DNA of 64,000 bases, taken from contig JANSYQ010000001.1 in NCBI GenBank assembly GCA_024742305.1, forward strand, positions 372,001-436,000, given 5' to 3'. The translations under genes and the position numbers were made by a program. The first letter of the stretch is position 1. Every line of letters starts with the position of its first letter. The notes under the pieces are model-generated. The model was not told the DNA's origin. It saw only the letters and a program-made list of their open reading frames with translations, and did not search any database. Shown here in pieces: positions 54,926-64,000 of the stretch. Origin of the DNA: a bacterium. GTDB lineage: Bacteria; Bacteroidota; Bacteroidia; Flavobacteriales_D; Crocinitomicaceae.

Positions 54926-55111
54926 TTATTTCTTTTCGTCTGTAGATTCAATCGAAGCTTCTGCATCATCCGGCTTAGAAGCATCTTTGAATTCTTTAAC
55001 TCCTTTACCAAGACCTTTCATTAGTTCAGGGATTTTTCTACCACCGAACAACAAAAGTGCAACCACCAAAATTGCAATAACCTGCCAAGGACCAAAAACT
55101 CCTAAAATCAT
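54926..55111 (-). CDS. tatA: Sec-independent protein translocase subunit TatA
   Basis: 61 residues: a short N-terminal membrane span (GPWQVIAILVVALLLFGGRK), the conserved FGGRKIPEL hinge, an amphipathic helix (GLGKGVKEFKDASK) and a charged tail. It forms the pore of the twin-arginine pathway. First gene of a seven-gene minus-strand run with gatA, mltD, DUF4837, two glycosyltransferases and the UbiA-like gene. tatC is not in view. Confidence 0.95.
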   Translation of the reverse strand: MILGVFGPWQVIAILVVALLLFGGRKIPELMKGLGKGVKEFKDASKPDDAEASIESTDEKK

Positions 55112-55133
55112 TTCAATAGGTTTTAATGAACTT

Positions 55134-55141
55134 CAAAAGTA
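55134..55141 (-). promoter_or_regulatory. Promoter -7 box before tatA
   Basis: TACTTTTG on the minus strand is an exact TAnnTTTG match 22 bp before the tatA ATG. The 220-bp gap to the next gene holds nothing else I can identify. Confidence 0.45.
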
Positions 55142-55331
55142 CGCAATATTGATGAAAGGTATCTGTGCTAGTGCGGGATTCTGTTAATTTTTCGCAACAT
55201 TGCTTTATTTCGAAATTTCATGACAGTTTTATGACAAAAACAGGCCAAAAACAATGGTTTTCTGCCTTGCAATGGACCAACATCGAAAAATGGAGTCCAA
55301 TAAAGCTCAATCTATTGACCTCATACTTCAA

Positions 55332-55865
55332 TTAACCGGCTGCGAGATACGAAACGATCATCAAATTTGGGTCGCCTTGTTCTAAATAGATGTAGATTCC
55401 GCTCTCGAATTCTTGACCTTCATACTCACCCGAGACAGCTAGAGGAGCCACCAGTGTAACATCCCCAGTTGGACCGCGTCCTGTTTCCAAATCCTCATAG
55501 CTCATCGCTTTTAACTGTTTCACAAACTCACTTTCATAGTGGATTTGATCAATTAGCAGTTCAACGTCATCATCTACACAATAATCCTTCAGCCCTTTGT
55601 AGTCTTTTTTAAGAATCGCTTCTTTGATATTTGCCCAGTCTTGGTCGTACGCATAACGGCTGTTGATCTCCGAATCTTCTTCCTTATTTTTCAAAGGAGC
55701 CTCGTTTACGTCCGTTACTTCCTTTTCGCCTTCATCCTTGGTGGATGCCTCGGTAGTTATTTCTGTGTTTTGATTTCCCTTATCACTTGATTCGTTAGAA
55801 TCTGCACTGCATGCCGTAAAAGTCATTGCTCCCACAACGACAAGGGTCAAAAGTTTGTAGTTCAT
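55332..55865 (-). CDS. Lipoprotein of unknown function
   Basis: 177 residues from the ATG at 55865, chosen because a lipobox (MTFTACS, Cys19) follows directly; the longer open frame upstream is not protein-like. A Ser/Glu/Thr-rich linker precedes a folded region (DWANIKEAILKKDYKGLKDY, LLIDQIHYESEFVKQLKAMS, GQEFESGIYIYLEQGDPNLM), resembling small nuclear-transport-factor or DUF4440-like lipoproteins only loosely. I do not name a family. Divergent from the T9SS gene at 56158 across a 292-bp gap with no other gene seen. Confidence 0.7.
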   Translation of the reverse strand: MNYKLLTLVVVGAMTFTACSADSNESSDKGNQNTEITTEASTKDEGEKEVTDVNEAPLKNKEEDSEINSRYAYDQDWANIKEAILKKDYKGLKDYCVDDDVELLIDQIHYESEFVKQLKAMSYEDLETGRGPTGDVTLVAPLAVSGEYEGQEFESGIYIYLEQGDPNLMIVSYLAAG

Positions 55866-56157
55866 AAGTCTCAGTTTTGTAGAAAAATAGAAAACATTTT
55901 GAATGAAATGAAGAGCACGTAGGGATCTTTCCCCCATTTTTTTCGTGGAATTCATTTCGATCAAAGCTGTATACCGATGTAAAATTCTGTTCGCTTCACA
56001 TGTAGTTCTCACTGATTGAAGAAGAAATTAGCATGAGTGAGCTGTAAATTGAAGATCAACGACTTTTGATTAGAACTGTATAGCTCAGTAAATTGTTGGT
56101 GATTTTCGGTCTAAAAAGCGTGATTTCAATAGTTAACTTGGCTCAAAACTCGTACTT

Positions 56158-57780
56158 ATGAAATTCTTTCTGCTGCTTTTAACTGGCGTCTTCACAACAG
56201 CTGCTTTTGGACAAGTTGCCGACACTGAAACCATCGATGGTAATAATGTACAGGCGATTGTTTCGGATGAGGGGCTATTCTTTTTTGATGGTCAGTCGAC
56301 CGTGCATGGCTATAACATTCCAGCGGGATCAGCTTTAGGTACTATTTACGCTGCAAGTATTTGGGCGGGCGGTATTGATCAAATGGGGCAACTTCGATTT
56401 ACAGCTCCATTGGGTGGTAATAACGGTTGGAGGTCCGGTCCCATTGCAAACAACGCGGACTATGGAACGGTTAACTATACAAATCATTACGGTCAATCTG
56501 TTTGGAAAGTAACACGGCAAGAAGTGGACGATCATATTGCTCAATATCAGCAAGGTGGATACACGCCTGTTTCAGCTATCTCCGATTGGCCGGGAAATGG
56601 AGATGTAAGCCTTGGAGTGGCAGATCAATTAGCTCCTTTCGTTGATATGGACAATGATGGAGTTTATGAGCCGCTTGAGGGAGACTATCCTGATTTTCCG
56701 GGGGATCAAGTTGTGTATGTCATTCAAAACGATGAATCGTACCTACCTCAACCCAGTAAACTTGGCGTGGAACTGCACCTCATGTTTTACCAGTACAATA
56801 CTTCTGGGTACATGGGCGAGTCTACCTTCTTAAACGTTCGAGCGTTTAATCGTTCAGGATCTAGTTATTCTGACTTCAAACTGTCCATTTATGCAGATTT
56901 CGACATTGGAAATTATGCGGACGATTACATTGGGAGTAGTGTCTCCAACAATATGCTCTATGGTTACAACGGTGATAATTTTGATGAAACAAACGGCCTT
57001 TCGCAAGGCTATGAAGACAACCCACCTTGTCAAGCCATAAAAGCATTGAACCACGACCTTTACGCTGCGAGTACATTTTATGGTGGCGGAAGCTTCCCCA
57101 CCTCGGCGCCAACAACTATTGTTGAATGTTGGAACTTCATGAACGGTTTTTGGGCAGACGGCTCTCCTATGTTCTACGGAGGAAATGCGTACAATGCTGG
57201 CGTCACAACCACTCCAACGAAAATTATATTTCCGGGAAGTTCTGATCCAACTGGTATAGCCACAAATGGCGCCATCATCAACGATGACTGGGCGGAATAT
57301 AATGCCGATGGCGGCTCGCCAAACCCGCCAGGAGATCGTAGAGGTTTGATGACTATCGCGCCGGGAGACTTCCTCGCGGAAACAATGGTTTGCGCTGACT
57401 TCGTTTTTCTATTTGACGATAACGATATGGCAAGTGTTGATAATGTGGACAATGTTGAAAACATCGCGACAGCCCTACAGGTATTGTACGATAACAGCTC
57501 CGACTTCCCGTGTGGAAATTTCATGGCAGCCTTGCCTGAGCAGAGTCCGATTGAATTCAACGTATTCCCTAACCCATCAACGGGCAACATCAGTGTTCAA
57601 GTCATCAACATTTCTGACCCCGCAATCATTGAAGTGCGAGATATGACGGGAAGACTCGTTCACTCGGAGATTTCTCAGTTAGAGAAGACAAAACTATACA
57701 TAGATGCTCCCGCTGGGGTGTATCAGGTGGTTGTACAATCGCCGCACAGCAAGGTGATGAAAAGTCTAGTAATTCAGTAA
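56158..57780 (+). CDS. T9SS-secreted surface protein
   Basis: 540 residues with a signal peptide ending AAFGQ. Motifs such as YAASIWAGGIDQMGQLRFTA, DMDNDGVYEPLEGDYPDFPG (acidic, likely calcium-binding) and GDQVVYVIQNDES recur in a conserved family of T9SS-exported proteins in Flavobacteriia. The sorting domain is NVFPNPSTGNISVQ to PAGVYQVVVQSPHSKV. Function unknown. It is followed by a long-stem terminator at 57871, so it is a single-gene transcript. Confidence 0.82.
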   Translation: MKFFLLLLTGVFTTAAFGQVADTETIDGNNVQAIVSDEGLFFFDGQSTVHGYNIPAGSALGTIYAASIWAGGIDQMGQLRFTAPLGGNNGWRSGPIANNADYGTVNYTNHYGQSVWKVTRQEVDDHIAQYQQGGYTPVSAISDWPGNGDVSLGVADQLAPFVDMDNDGVYEPLEGDYPDFPGDQVVYVIQNDESYLPQPSKLGVELHLMFYQYNTSGYMGESTFLNVRAFNRSGSSYSDFKLSIYADFDIGNYADDYIGSSVSNNMLYGYNGDNFDETNGLSQGYEDNPPCQAIKALNHDLYAASTFYGGGSFPTSAPTTIVECWNFMNGFWADGSPMFYGGNAYNAGVTTTPTKIIFPGSSDPTGIATNGAIINDDWAEYNADGGSPNPPGDRRGLMTIAPGDFLAETMVCADFVFLFDDNDMASVDNVDNVENIATALQVLYDNSSDFPCGNFMAALPEQSPIEFNVFPNPSTGNISVQVINISDPAIIEVRDMTGRLVHSEISQLEKTKLYIDAPAGVYQVVVQSPHSKVMKSLVIQ

Positions 57781-57870
57781 TTCGTATTCAAGCATGGCTT
57801 AAAATCATAGAAAAGAGAGAGTTTATTATTGCAAGTCAGCGAATTCCTAGCCACTAATCACTTGCTAGTT

Positions 57871-57944
57871 GAAGCCCCTGTCATCAAGTCGCTCATCGAG
57901 CGGAGCCGAGATTGAGCCGAGATGGACTCGATGACAGGGGCTTC
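57871..57944 (+). terminator. Long-stem terminator with repeat-motif loop
   Basis: A perfect 15-bp stem (GAAGCCCCTGTCATC at 57871-57885, its reverse complement at 57930-57944) is followed by TTTTCTTT. The 44-nt loop contains the repeated motif at 57894-57912 and an inner CATCGAG/CTCGATG pairing. Confidence 0.8.
57894..57912 (+). repeat. CATCGAGCGGAGCCGAGAT motif, copy 1
   Basis: Matches the first 19 of the 20 bases of the motif at 62298-62317. In both places it lies in the loop of a terminator-like hairpin. Confidence 0.75.
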
Positions 57945-58066
57945 TTTTCTTTACAAAAACGCCCTAAACTGCCGAATAAACGGTAGCATCGACCAAATAC
58001 TAACTAAATTTTACGGCGTTTTTATATTTCGTATATTACTGGTAGTCAATTCTAAAGAGACCAGCT

Positions 58067-61000
58067 ATGCGAACTACTTTACTTGTTTTGTGCATGTTTT
58101 GCACGCTAAACGCATTTTCTCAGGTTTTTTGGTACGAAGATTTTGATGATGGCGGTGGCGGTCGTTGGACTCTTGAAAACTCGCCGGGATCACTCACCAA
58201 CCCCACTCCTGCTGGGATTGTCGGTCTCACTTATGGCTCTAACGATCCAGTAGCTCACGATAATTTTATCATCAGCGATCAAAATACACCGGAACTTGAC
58301 GCCGACATAATAGTTGGTCAACCACTGCAAAATCAAGGCCAGTTTGTTCGGGGTCATCATTACGATTGCGCAGCACCAAGTAACTTACCCAATCCATTTG
58401 TGAATGGTGCACAGCCTGGACCCAATCAAAGTTTGCATATTACGGCATACAGCGGATGCGCCACACTTCTCTACGCCGGAACACCTCAGTCCAACGACTG
58501 GAACTGTATTTCTGACCCTGATAATGGTGACGTACAAACACTCACCGAACAAATTGCTTACCTCAATCAAAATATTGATGCCACGGGACGGTGCAACTTG
58601 GTTCTTACCGCCGATTTCTTTTTAGGTGGTGACTCTGATGGGATTAAGTCGCATGGCACCATTTTGTACAGTGTTGACGCCGGTGTTACGTGGGAAATTT
58701 TGGAAGATAACCTGAGTTCGTGCTCCCCCTTTTTGGCGGGAACGTGCAACAATTGGTTCCGTCGTTCATTTGCGCTGCCTGCCAATGCTAACAACCAAAG
58801 CGACTTAAGAATTGCTATGCGTTGGTATGATGACGGAGATATTGACAACACCGGGGATTATGCTCTCGGGGCAAGTTTCAACGTTGATAACATCATGCTA
58901 TCATCGTGCGAGGTACCGGCTGCCGATTTTTCCATCAGTCAAACACAAGCTTGCAAGGGCGATGTTATCTACCTGAACGATTTAAGCACTACGAACGACG
59001 GTATTTATACCAATTGTACCGGTGTACTTTCAGGAATCTGTGATATTACTGCTTGGCAGTGGGATATTGATAACGGAGGCGTTCCGAGCGGATTTACTTT
59101 TGTTGGAGGAACAACCGCAGCAAGTCAAAATCCGCAAATATCTTTTACCGCAAATGGAACGTACAACATCACGCTCACGGCTACCAACTGCGCTGGAGAC
59201 GGTGTAGAGGTGAAAACCGGTGTAATCGTTGTGGATGATTGTCCACCGGAAGCCAACTTTATTACCTCGCAAATCACTGTCTGCTCGGCACCCGTTAGCT
59301 CTTTGGATACCGTCACTTTTACAGACTTGAGCACCACACCAACAACGCCAGTTACTACTTGGTCATGGTCGTTTTCGCCTGCTACAGTGACCTTCGTAAA
59401 CGGAACCAATGCTTCTTCACAAAATATAGACGTAACCTTTGACTCGCCCGGAACTTATCAAGTGGAGCTTACTGTTACTTCTTCCGAAGGAAGCGACACA
59501 GAAACACGAGTGGCGTACATTGAAGCCATTGATTGCAACTGCGGTGGCGGTGGTGGTGGCGGTCCTGTACTTGTATTCGAAGAGGATTTTGATGGCAATG
59601 GTGGTGCAGGATCCAATTGGGACATTTTGAATGAAGATATTGGAATTCAAGGAGATATTCCAAGTCAGTGGTACATCTCGGATCAAGAAGATGGAAATGC
59701 TGCTGGAGCCTGTGGAACGGCCGGAAATGGCGATAACTCGCTGCATGTCTCTACGTGTATCTGCTACATTGGCGATGTAGGGGCAGCCTACGAAATCGGT
59801 GCTGGATTTTGTGGATTTTTCCCTGGAGTTTGTCCCATTGCAGACCGCAGAACCTATTCGGTTGACATCAATACCACTGGTATCACAGGAATGACGCTTG
59901 CTTTCAATTATATCGAGGGCGGCGAAGGACTTATCGACGATGCGATCATTGAGTACAGTATAAATGGCGGCGCTTCATGGTTGACATTGGATAATCCGGC
60001 AAAGACACCAATTACAGGATGTGCACCTCAAGGAACATGGACGGCCTATTCTTTTGGACTTCCTGCATCCTGTGAAAATATTCCCAACCTTAGAATTGGT
60101 TTCCGCTGGTACAACAACGATGGTGGTGGTGTAGATCCTTCGTTTGCGGTTGACGACATCACAATCATTGGAACAGGTGGCGGCGGTGGAACTGCCAAAA
60201 CATGGGAAGGCAACATCAGCAGCGACTGGAACACTGCCGGGAACTGGTCGGATAATGCCGTGCCGACATCCACGGATGATGTGTTAGTGCCCGCTAACGT
60301 ATGTGGAGCGTGTGCAATGCCACAAATTGACGCTGCCGCCGTGGCTAATAATGTCTGTAATTTCGGAACGATTACCATCAACACAGACAATACACTAACC
60401 ATTGACAGTGATCTTTTGAACGAAGGGGCTGTTGTCTCAACTACAGTAAATCCGGCAGCGGACGTTATTTTCGCCAACAGTGCTTCTATTTACAAAGGAA
60501 GCGGAACCTTGTATGATGTAGATGTTTCTACCACTTCAAGTGACCTTACTTTAGAGACAAATATGGCCCCAAGGTCATTTACTATTGCCACCACAGGAAC
60601 AGTTGATCTCGATGTTTTTGAACTGTCAGTAAATCGTGACTTAACGAAGACCAACGGAACATTTACCGCTGTGAATGGAACCATCAACTTTGTAGACGCT
60701 TGCGGCGGATGCCTAGATCAAACCAATACTTCTGATGTCAGTTTAAACGCCAATCAAGTCTTCGGAGATATCAATGTGATCAAAAGCACTGGAATTAAGA
60801 CTTCCTTTGTGAGTCCATTCGATTATACTGTAAACACACCGAATACTGCCACCATTATTAGTGGTATTCTCGATGCAAACACCTTCACCTTTAACGGTAC
60901 TGGAAACCTCACCATGGATGGCGGTGAACTTCAGCTAGCGAAATGCGCTACAGTACTTCCTGAGCTTACGGGAACCTACGAGCTACCTGCTGGTAAAATT

Positions 61001-62281
61001 ACTTTTGATGGACTTTGCGCTCAATCCGTAAAATCGACACCTACAATTGTTACGAGCTACTTCAAGGTGGCTTTTACAGGAAGTGGAATAAAAAGTCTCA
61101 CTGGAAATACAGAAGTTGCGGACAGCCTCATCTTTGCTTTACCAACATCTCTTGGTAATTATGTAGATGCTGGAACAGACACTTTGTTCGTTTTGAATAA
61201 CAACTCAGGCATTGTTCTTCATACAGGTGGACATGTTCTTGGTGAATATAACCGAGCCATAACTTCTTCCGGTGGCGATTATATATTCCATGTAGGTAGT
61301 GATAATTCAGATACAGAGACTTACTTTGAGCCTATTACGCTAACACCGAGTGCACTTTCAGGAAGTTCTAGTGTGACTGCACGCTTCTTTGACGCAACGC
61401 CGAATCCAACGCTTGTGGTACCGAACATCGTGTACGGACTATCTCCTAATCAAGACACGCTACAACAAGTGGAAACAGAGGGATACTGGCGAATGAATCC
61501 TTACGTAGGAATTTCCAGTGGCTCTTATCAGGCGCTCGTGAGTCCAGATGCAACGTATTGGTCCTTTGACCGCCCGTGGGCCTCAGGATTTCATGCCTTG
61601 TTGAAACAGGATACAGAAGGGGACCCGTGGGACTTCACAAACGGTGGCTTGCGCGTAAACGACTCAACAACCAACAATTTTACCGACTTTTCGAACTACG
61701 TGCTAGCCTATGCTAATAATTCGTTGACATCTCTTGCCGTAGAACTCTTATATTTTAACGGCGTGTGTAATGAGGACGAAGTATACCTCAACTGGGCTTC
61801 TGCAAGCGAATACCAATCGAGCGGTTATATCGTAGAGCGATCTGAGGATGGCGTTCTATTCGAGAATATCGCTCTCATTCCTAGTAGTGGAAACTCCTCA
61901 ACGGTTCAGACATATTCCTTCCATGATGACTATCGATCAAGCGGTATTTATTACCGTCTTAAAGAGCGAGATATGGAAGGTGTAATTAAAACGCTGGGAG
62001 TCGTATACGTTAGTTGCAACTCTGATGACAATTATGCGCTTGCCGTGTATCCGAACCCTACATCCGGTCCGGTGAACATTGCCATTTCAAGTGACATTCC
62101 AGGCAAGGTAGACGTATTTTTGACCGATATTTCTGGAAAGGTAATCGAGAAAAGAGCTCAAACTACCATTCAAAAAGGCACGAACTTATTCACGTCTGAT
62201 TTGAAGTTAACTCCGGGCGTTTACATGGTAATTGTTCGTGGAGAGAAAGGAACCCTCACCGAGCGATTTGTAGTGAAGTAA
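58067..62281 (+). CDS. Very large T9SS-secreted multi-domain protein with PKD-like domains
   Basis: 1404 residues with a signal peptide ending NAFSQ. The region 25-280 is a jelly-roll-like domain (FWYEDFDDGGGGRWTLENSP, AMRWYDDGDIDNTGDYALGA). Two PKD-like domains follow at about 285-390 and 395-480 (SFTANGTYNITLTATNCAGD; TFDSPGTYQVELTVTSSEGS). A glycine linker (CNCGGGGGGGPV, about 486-497) leads to a second jelly-roll copy (VFEEDFDGNGGAGSNWDILN), then a T-rich repetitive stretch with a WEGNISSDWNTAGNWSDNAV motif, a fibronectin-like part (EVYLNWASASEYQSSGYIVE) and the sorting domain AVYPNPTSGPVNIAIS to PGVYMVIVRGEKG. Probable adhesin or polysaccharide-binding surface protein. Confidence 0.82.
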   Translation: MRTTLLVLCMFCTLNAFSQVFWYEDFDDGGGGRWTLENSPGSLTNPTPAGIVGLTYGSNDPVAHDNFIISDQNTPELDADIIVGQPLQNQGQFVRGHHYDCAAPSNLPNPFVNGAQPGPNQSLHITAYSGCATLLYAGTPQSNDWNCISDPDNGDVQTLTEQIAYLNQNIDATGRCNLVLTADFFLGGDSDGIKSHGTILYSVDAGVTWEILEDNLSSCSPFLAGTCNNWFRRSFALPANANNQSDLRIAMRWYDDGDIDNTGDYALGASFNVDNIMLSSCEVPAADFSISQTQACKGDVIYLNDLSTTNDGIYTNCTGVLSGICDITAWQWDIDNGGVPSGFTFVGGTTAASQNPQISFTANGTYNITLTATNCAGDGVEVKTGVIVVDDCPPEANFITSQITVCSAPVSSLDTVTFTDLSTTPTTPVTTWSWSFSPATVTFVNGTNASSQNIDVTFDSPGTYQVELTVTSSEGSDTETRVAYIEAIDCNCGGGGGGGPVLVFEEDFDGNGGAGSNWDILNEDIGIQGDIPSQWYISDQEDGNAAGACGTAGNGDNSLHVSTCICYIGDVGAAYEIGAGFCGFFPGVCPIADRRTYSVDINTTGITGMTLAFNYIEGGEGLIDDAIIEYSINGGASWLTLDNPAKTPITGCAPQGTWTAYSFGLPASCENIPNLRIGFRWYNNDGGGVDPSFAVDDITIIGTGGGGGTAKTWEGNISSDWNTAGNWSDNAVPTSTDDVLVPANVCGACAMPQIDAAAVANNVCNFGTITINTDNTLTIDSDLLNEGAVVSTTVNPAADVIFANSASIYKGSGTLYDVDVSTTSSDLTLETNMAPRSFTIATTGTVDLDVFELSVNRDLTKTNGTFTAVNGTINFVDACGGCLDQTNTSDVSLNANQVFGDINVIKSTGIKTSFVSPFDYTVNTPNTATIISGILDANTFTFNGTGNLTMDGGELQLAKCATVLPELTGTYELPAGKITFDGLCAQSVKSTPTIVTSYFKVAFTGSGIKSLTGNTEVADSLIFALPTSLGNYVDAGTDTLFVLNNNSGIVLHTGGHVLGEYNRAITSSGGDYIFHVGSDNSDTETYFEPITLTPSALSGSSSVTARFFDATPNPTLVVPNIVYGLSPNQDTLQQVETEGYWRMNPYVGISSGSYQALVSPDATYWSFDRPWASGFHALLKQDTEGDPWDFTNGGLRVNDSTTNNFTDFSNYVLAYANNSLTSLAVELLYFNGVCNEDEVYLNWASASEYQSSGYIVERSEDGVLFENIALIPSSGNSSTVQTYSFHDDYRSSGIYYRLKERDMEGVIKTLGVVYVSCNSDDNYALAVYPNPTSGPVNIAISSDIPGKVDVFLTDISGKVIEKRAQTTIQKGTNLFTSDLKLTPGVYMVIVRGEKGTLTERFVVK

Positions 62282-62286
62282 ACCAA

Positions 62287-62326
62287 AAAACCCCGATCAT
62301 CGAGCGGAGCCGAGATGCGGGGTTTT
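62287..62326. terminator. Bidirectional terminator with repeat-motif loop
   Basis: AAAACCCCG (62287-62295) and CGGGGTTTT (62318-62326) form a 9-bp stem with A and T tracts on both strands, between the convergent genes ending at 62281 and 62349. The loop is the 20-nt motif at 62298-62317. Confidence 0.85.
62298..62317 (+). repeat. CATCGAGCGGAGCCGAGATG motif, copy 2
   Basis: Full 20-nt copy of the motif seen at 57894-57912 and in part at 14491-14505; it fills the terminator loop exactly. Confidence 0.75.
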
Positions 62327-62348
62327 CAATTATGTGTTCAGTAAAAGG

Positions 62349-64000
62349 CTACAGCTTTCTTGCTACTTCTACTTCTTCGTATGCTTCAATAATGTCGCCT
62401 ACTTTTATATCGTTGTATTTCTCGATGTTCAAACCACATTCGTAGTTGTTTCTCACTTCCTTCACATCGTCTTTGAATCGTTTCAAAGAACCGAGTTTTC
62501 CGGTGTGAACAACAATTCCATCGCGAATTACACGGATGTTCGACGAACGCTTGATTACTCCATCCAAAACGAAACATCCTGCAATCGTTCCTACTTTAGA
62601 AATATTGAACGTTTCGCGAATTTCCGCTGATCCGGTGATTTCTTCTACTACATCCGGAGACAACATCCCTTCCATCGCAGCTTTGATTTCTTCGATGGCT
62701 TTGTAGATAACCGAGTACAGTCGAATATCGATTTGTTCGTTTTCAGCCAGCTTTCGTGCCTGCATTGAAGGTCGAACTTGGAATCCAATGATGATTGCGT
62801 CTGACGCGGACGCCAAGTTGACATCTGCCTCTGAGATCGCTCCCACACCTTTGTGAACAATATTCACCTGAATCTCTTCTGTTGAAAGCTTCAACATGGA
62901 ATCCGATAGGGCCTCGATGGATCCATCCACATCCCCTTTGATGATCAAGTTCAACTCCTTGAAATCTCCAATCGCCAAACGACGACCGATTTCGTCCAAA
63001 GTAATATGCTTGGTTGTACGCAATCCTTGTTCACGATACAATTGCTCACGTTTCGTTGAGATCGATTTTGCTTCACGCTCATCGTCCATAACGTGGAACT
63101 TGTCTCCAGCTGATGGTGCCCCGTTGATTCCCAAAATGGAAACTGGTTGTGCCGGTCCAACTTCTGAAAGTTGATTTCCGTGCTCGTCGTGCATCGCACG
63201 CACTTTACCATTGTGACGACCAACAAGAACGACATCTCCAACGCGGAGTGTTCCTGCTTCCACCAACATATTAGTTACGTATCCTTTTCCTTTATCCAAA
63301 GAAGATTCGATTACAGTTCCAACAGCATTTTTGTTCGGGTTAGCGCGTAACTCCAACAATTCTGCTTCCAACAAAATCTTCTCGAGAAGATCGTCGATAT
63401 TTAAGTTTTTCTTTGCTGAAATCTCTTGACACTGGTACTTACCTCCCCAGTCTTCCACGAGGATATTCATCCCTGAGAGTTGCTCACGGATTTTGTCTGG
63501 GTTAGCACCCGGAGTATCTATTTTATTGATGGCGAACACCATTGGTACTTCTGCTGCCTGCGCGTGTGCGATCGCCTCTTTGGTTTGTGGCATCACGTCG
63601 TCATCAGCTGCAATGATAATCACGGCAACGTCGGTTACTTGGGCACCACGAGCACGCATCGCTGTAAAGGCCTCGTGACCCGGTGTATCGAGGAACGTCA
63701 TTTTACGTCCGTCTTCCAAGGTAACACTGTAGGCACCGATGTGCTGGGTAATTCCTCCGGCCTCACCTGCGATTACGTCGGCATCACGAATTCTGTCCAA
63801 AAGGGACGTTTTACCGTGGTCAACGTGTCCCATCACCGTAATAATCGGCGGACGAGTAATAAGGTCCTCTTCTTTATCTTCAACAACTGGAATTGCTTCC
63901 TGTACCTCAGCGGTAACGAACTCGGTTTCGAATCCGAACTCTTCCGCTACGATTTGGATGGTTTCTGCATCCAATCGCTGGTTGATGGAAACAAAAATCC
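62349..64000 (-). CDS. infB: Translation initiation factor IF-2, C-terminal part (5' end beyond window)
   Basis: The frame is open to the right edge and would begin outside the window; the sequence just inside the edge ([20 protein letters not shown]) is the end of the IF-2 N-terminal region. The GTPase domain follows: [12 protein letters not shown] (G1), [12 protein letters not shown] (G2), DTPGHEAF (G3), [11 protein letters not shown] (G4) and SAKK (G5). Domains II-IV end with [20 protein letters not shown] and a terminal VEVARKL. IF-2 positions initiator tRNA on the ribosome. Convergent with the T9SS gene at 58067 across the bidirectional terminator. Confidence 0.97.
   Translation of the reverse strand, partial: IFVSINQRLDAETIQIVAEEFGFETEFVTAEVQEAIPVVEDKEEDLITRPPIITVMGHVDHGKTSLLDRIRDADVIAGEAGGITQHIGAYSVTLEDGRKMTFLDTPGHEAFTAMRARGAQVTDVAVIIIAADDDVMPQTKEAIAHAQAAEVPMVFAINKIDTPGANPDKIREQLSGMNILVEDWGGKYQCQEISAKKNLNIDDLLEKILLEAELLELRANPNKNAVGTVIESSLDKGKGYVTNMLVEAGTLRVGDVVLVGRHNGKVRAMHDEHGNQLSEVGPAQPVSILGINGAPSAGDKFHVMDDEREAKSISTKREQLYREQGLRTTKHITLDEIGRRLAIGDFKELNLIIKGDVDGSIEALSDSMLKLSTEEIQVNIVHKGVGAISEADVNLASASDAIIIGFQVRPSMQARKLAENEQIDIRLYSVIYKAIEEIKAAMEGMLSPDVVEEITGSAEIRETFNISKVGTIAGCFVLDGVIKRSSNIRVIRDGIVVHTGKLGSLKRFKDDVKEVRNNYECGLNIEKYNDIKVGDIIEAYEEVEVARKL

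Noticed and set aside
57174-57590. Antisense 138-residue frame inside the T9SS gene at 56158
   Set aside because: Overlaps a complete gene with a signal peptide and sorting domain; no motif in the antisense product.
59530-59570. Glycine-codon run as a possible microsatellite or repeat array
   Set aside because: Codons GGT/GGC in frame encode a domain linker; too short for a repeat array.
1-64000. CRISPR arrays, tRNA or rRNA genes, prophage or transposase genes
   Set aside because: No regularly spaced repeats, no cloverleaf-like conserved tRNA arms and no integrase or transposase motifs were seen on either strand.

Overview
The window is a chromosomal segment from a member of the Bacteroidota, most plausibly Flavobacteriales. 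Supporting signs are six secreted proteins ending in a type IX secretion (T9SS) type A sorting domain, a TonB-dependent receptor with a carboxypeptidase-like N-terminal extension, a bacteroidetal two-domain IleRS with a GIHH-type signature, a DUF4837 lipoprotein, paired OmpH/Skp proteins, near absence of Shine-Dalgarno sequences, and repeated promoter-like TTTG-N20-22-TAnnTTTG signals. I see no rRNA, tRNA, CRISPR array, prophage or transposase gene. Most of the segment is ordinary core genome with accessory surface proteins.

Layout. 1-5.4 kb: end of a barrel-like protein, a SIMPL-domain protein, secreted proteins, a transglutaminase-like protein, a 150-bp element with perfect 24-nt terminal inverted repeats, and a TonB-C-domain protein broken by a one-base frameshift. 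5.4-14.4 kb: ileS, an HxlR regulator, a class D beta-lactamase-like lipoprotein, an alpha/beta hydrolase, a thioredoxin-like protein, a tiny ORF and a Pif1-like helicase. 14.5-24.3 kb: a giant PNGase F-like secreted protein, recJ, and a two-gene T9SS/secreted-protein unit closed by a strong terminator. 24.3-32.2 kb: a frameshifted membrane protein, tandem skp genes, a pirin-yceI unit behind a promoter containing a palindrome, an IGHMBP2-like helicase, and two lipoproteins with a secreted S51-type peptidase. 32.2-37.9 kb: a hybrid histidine kinase that has lost part of its receiver and AraC domains, a Cys/Met PLP enzyme with a divergent Lrp regulator, a frameshifted GNAT and an acyl-CoA-dehydrogenase-like protein. 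38-43 kb: a thiamin-type cluster (TPP riboswitch, TonB receptor, PnuC-type transporter, P-loop kinase, ThiF/MoeB-rhodanese). 43-48 kb: a periplasmic YceI, a T9SS protein, a small very basic secreted peptide, radA and a septoil-knot repeat protein. 48.3-55.1 kb: a seven-gene minus-strand run, tatA-gatA-mltD-DUF4837-GT2-GT9-UbiA. 55.3-64 kb: a lipoprotein, two T9SS proteins separated by long-stem terminators that share a loop motif, and the C-terminal part of infB running off the window.

The most notable signals are: (i) three genes each broken by one missing base in a homopolymer, which suggests sequence error as much as biology; (ii) a hybrid kinase with an internal deletion whose lost C-terminus is still readable out of frame; (iii) the thiamin salvage cluster, with a candidate kinase translationally coupled to the transporter; (iv) a repeated 20-nt motif used as the loop of terminators; and (v) several promoter-like boxes only 3-10 nt before start codons, suggesting leaderless mRNAs. 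I did not find a clearly new multi-gene defence or mobile system.
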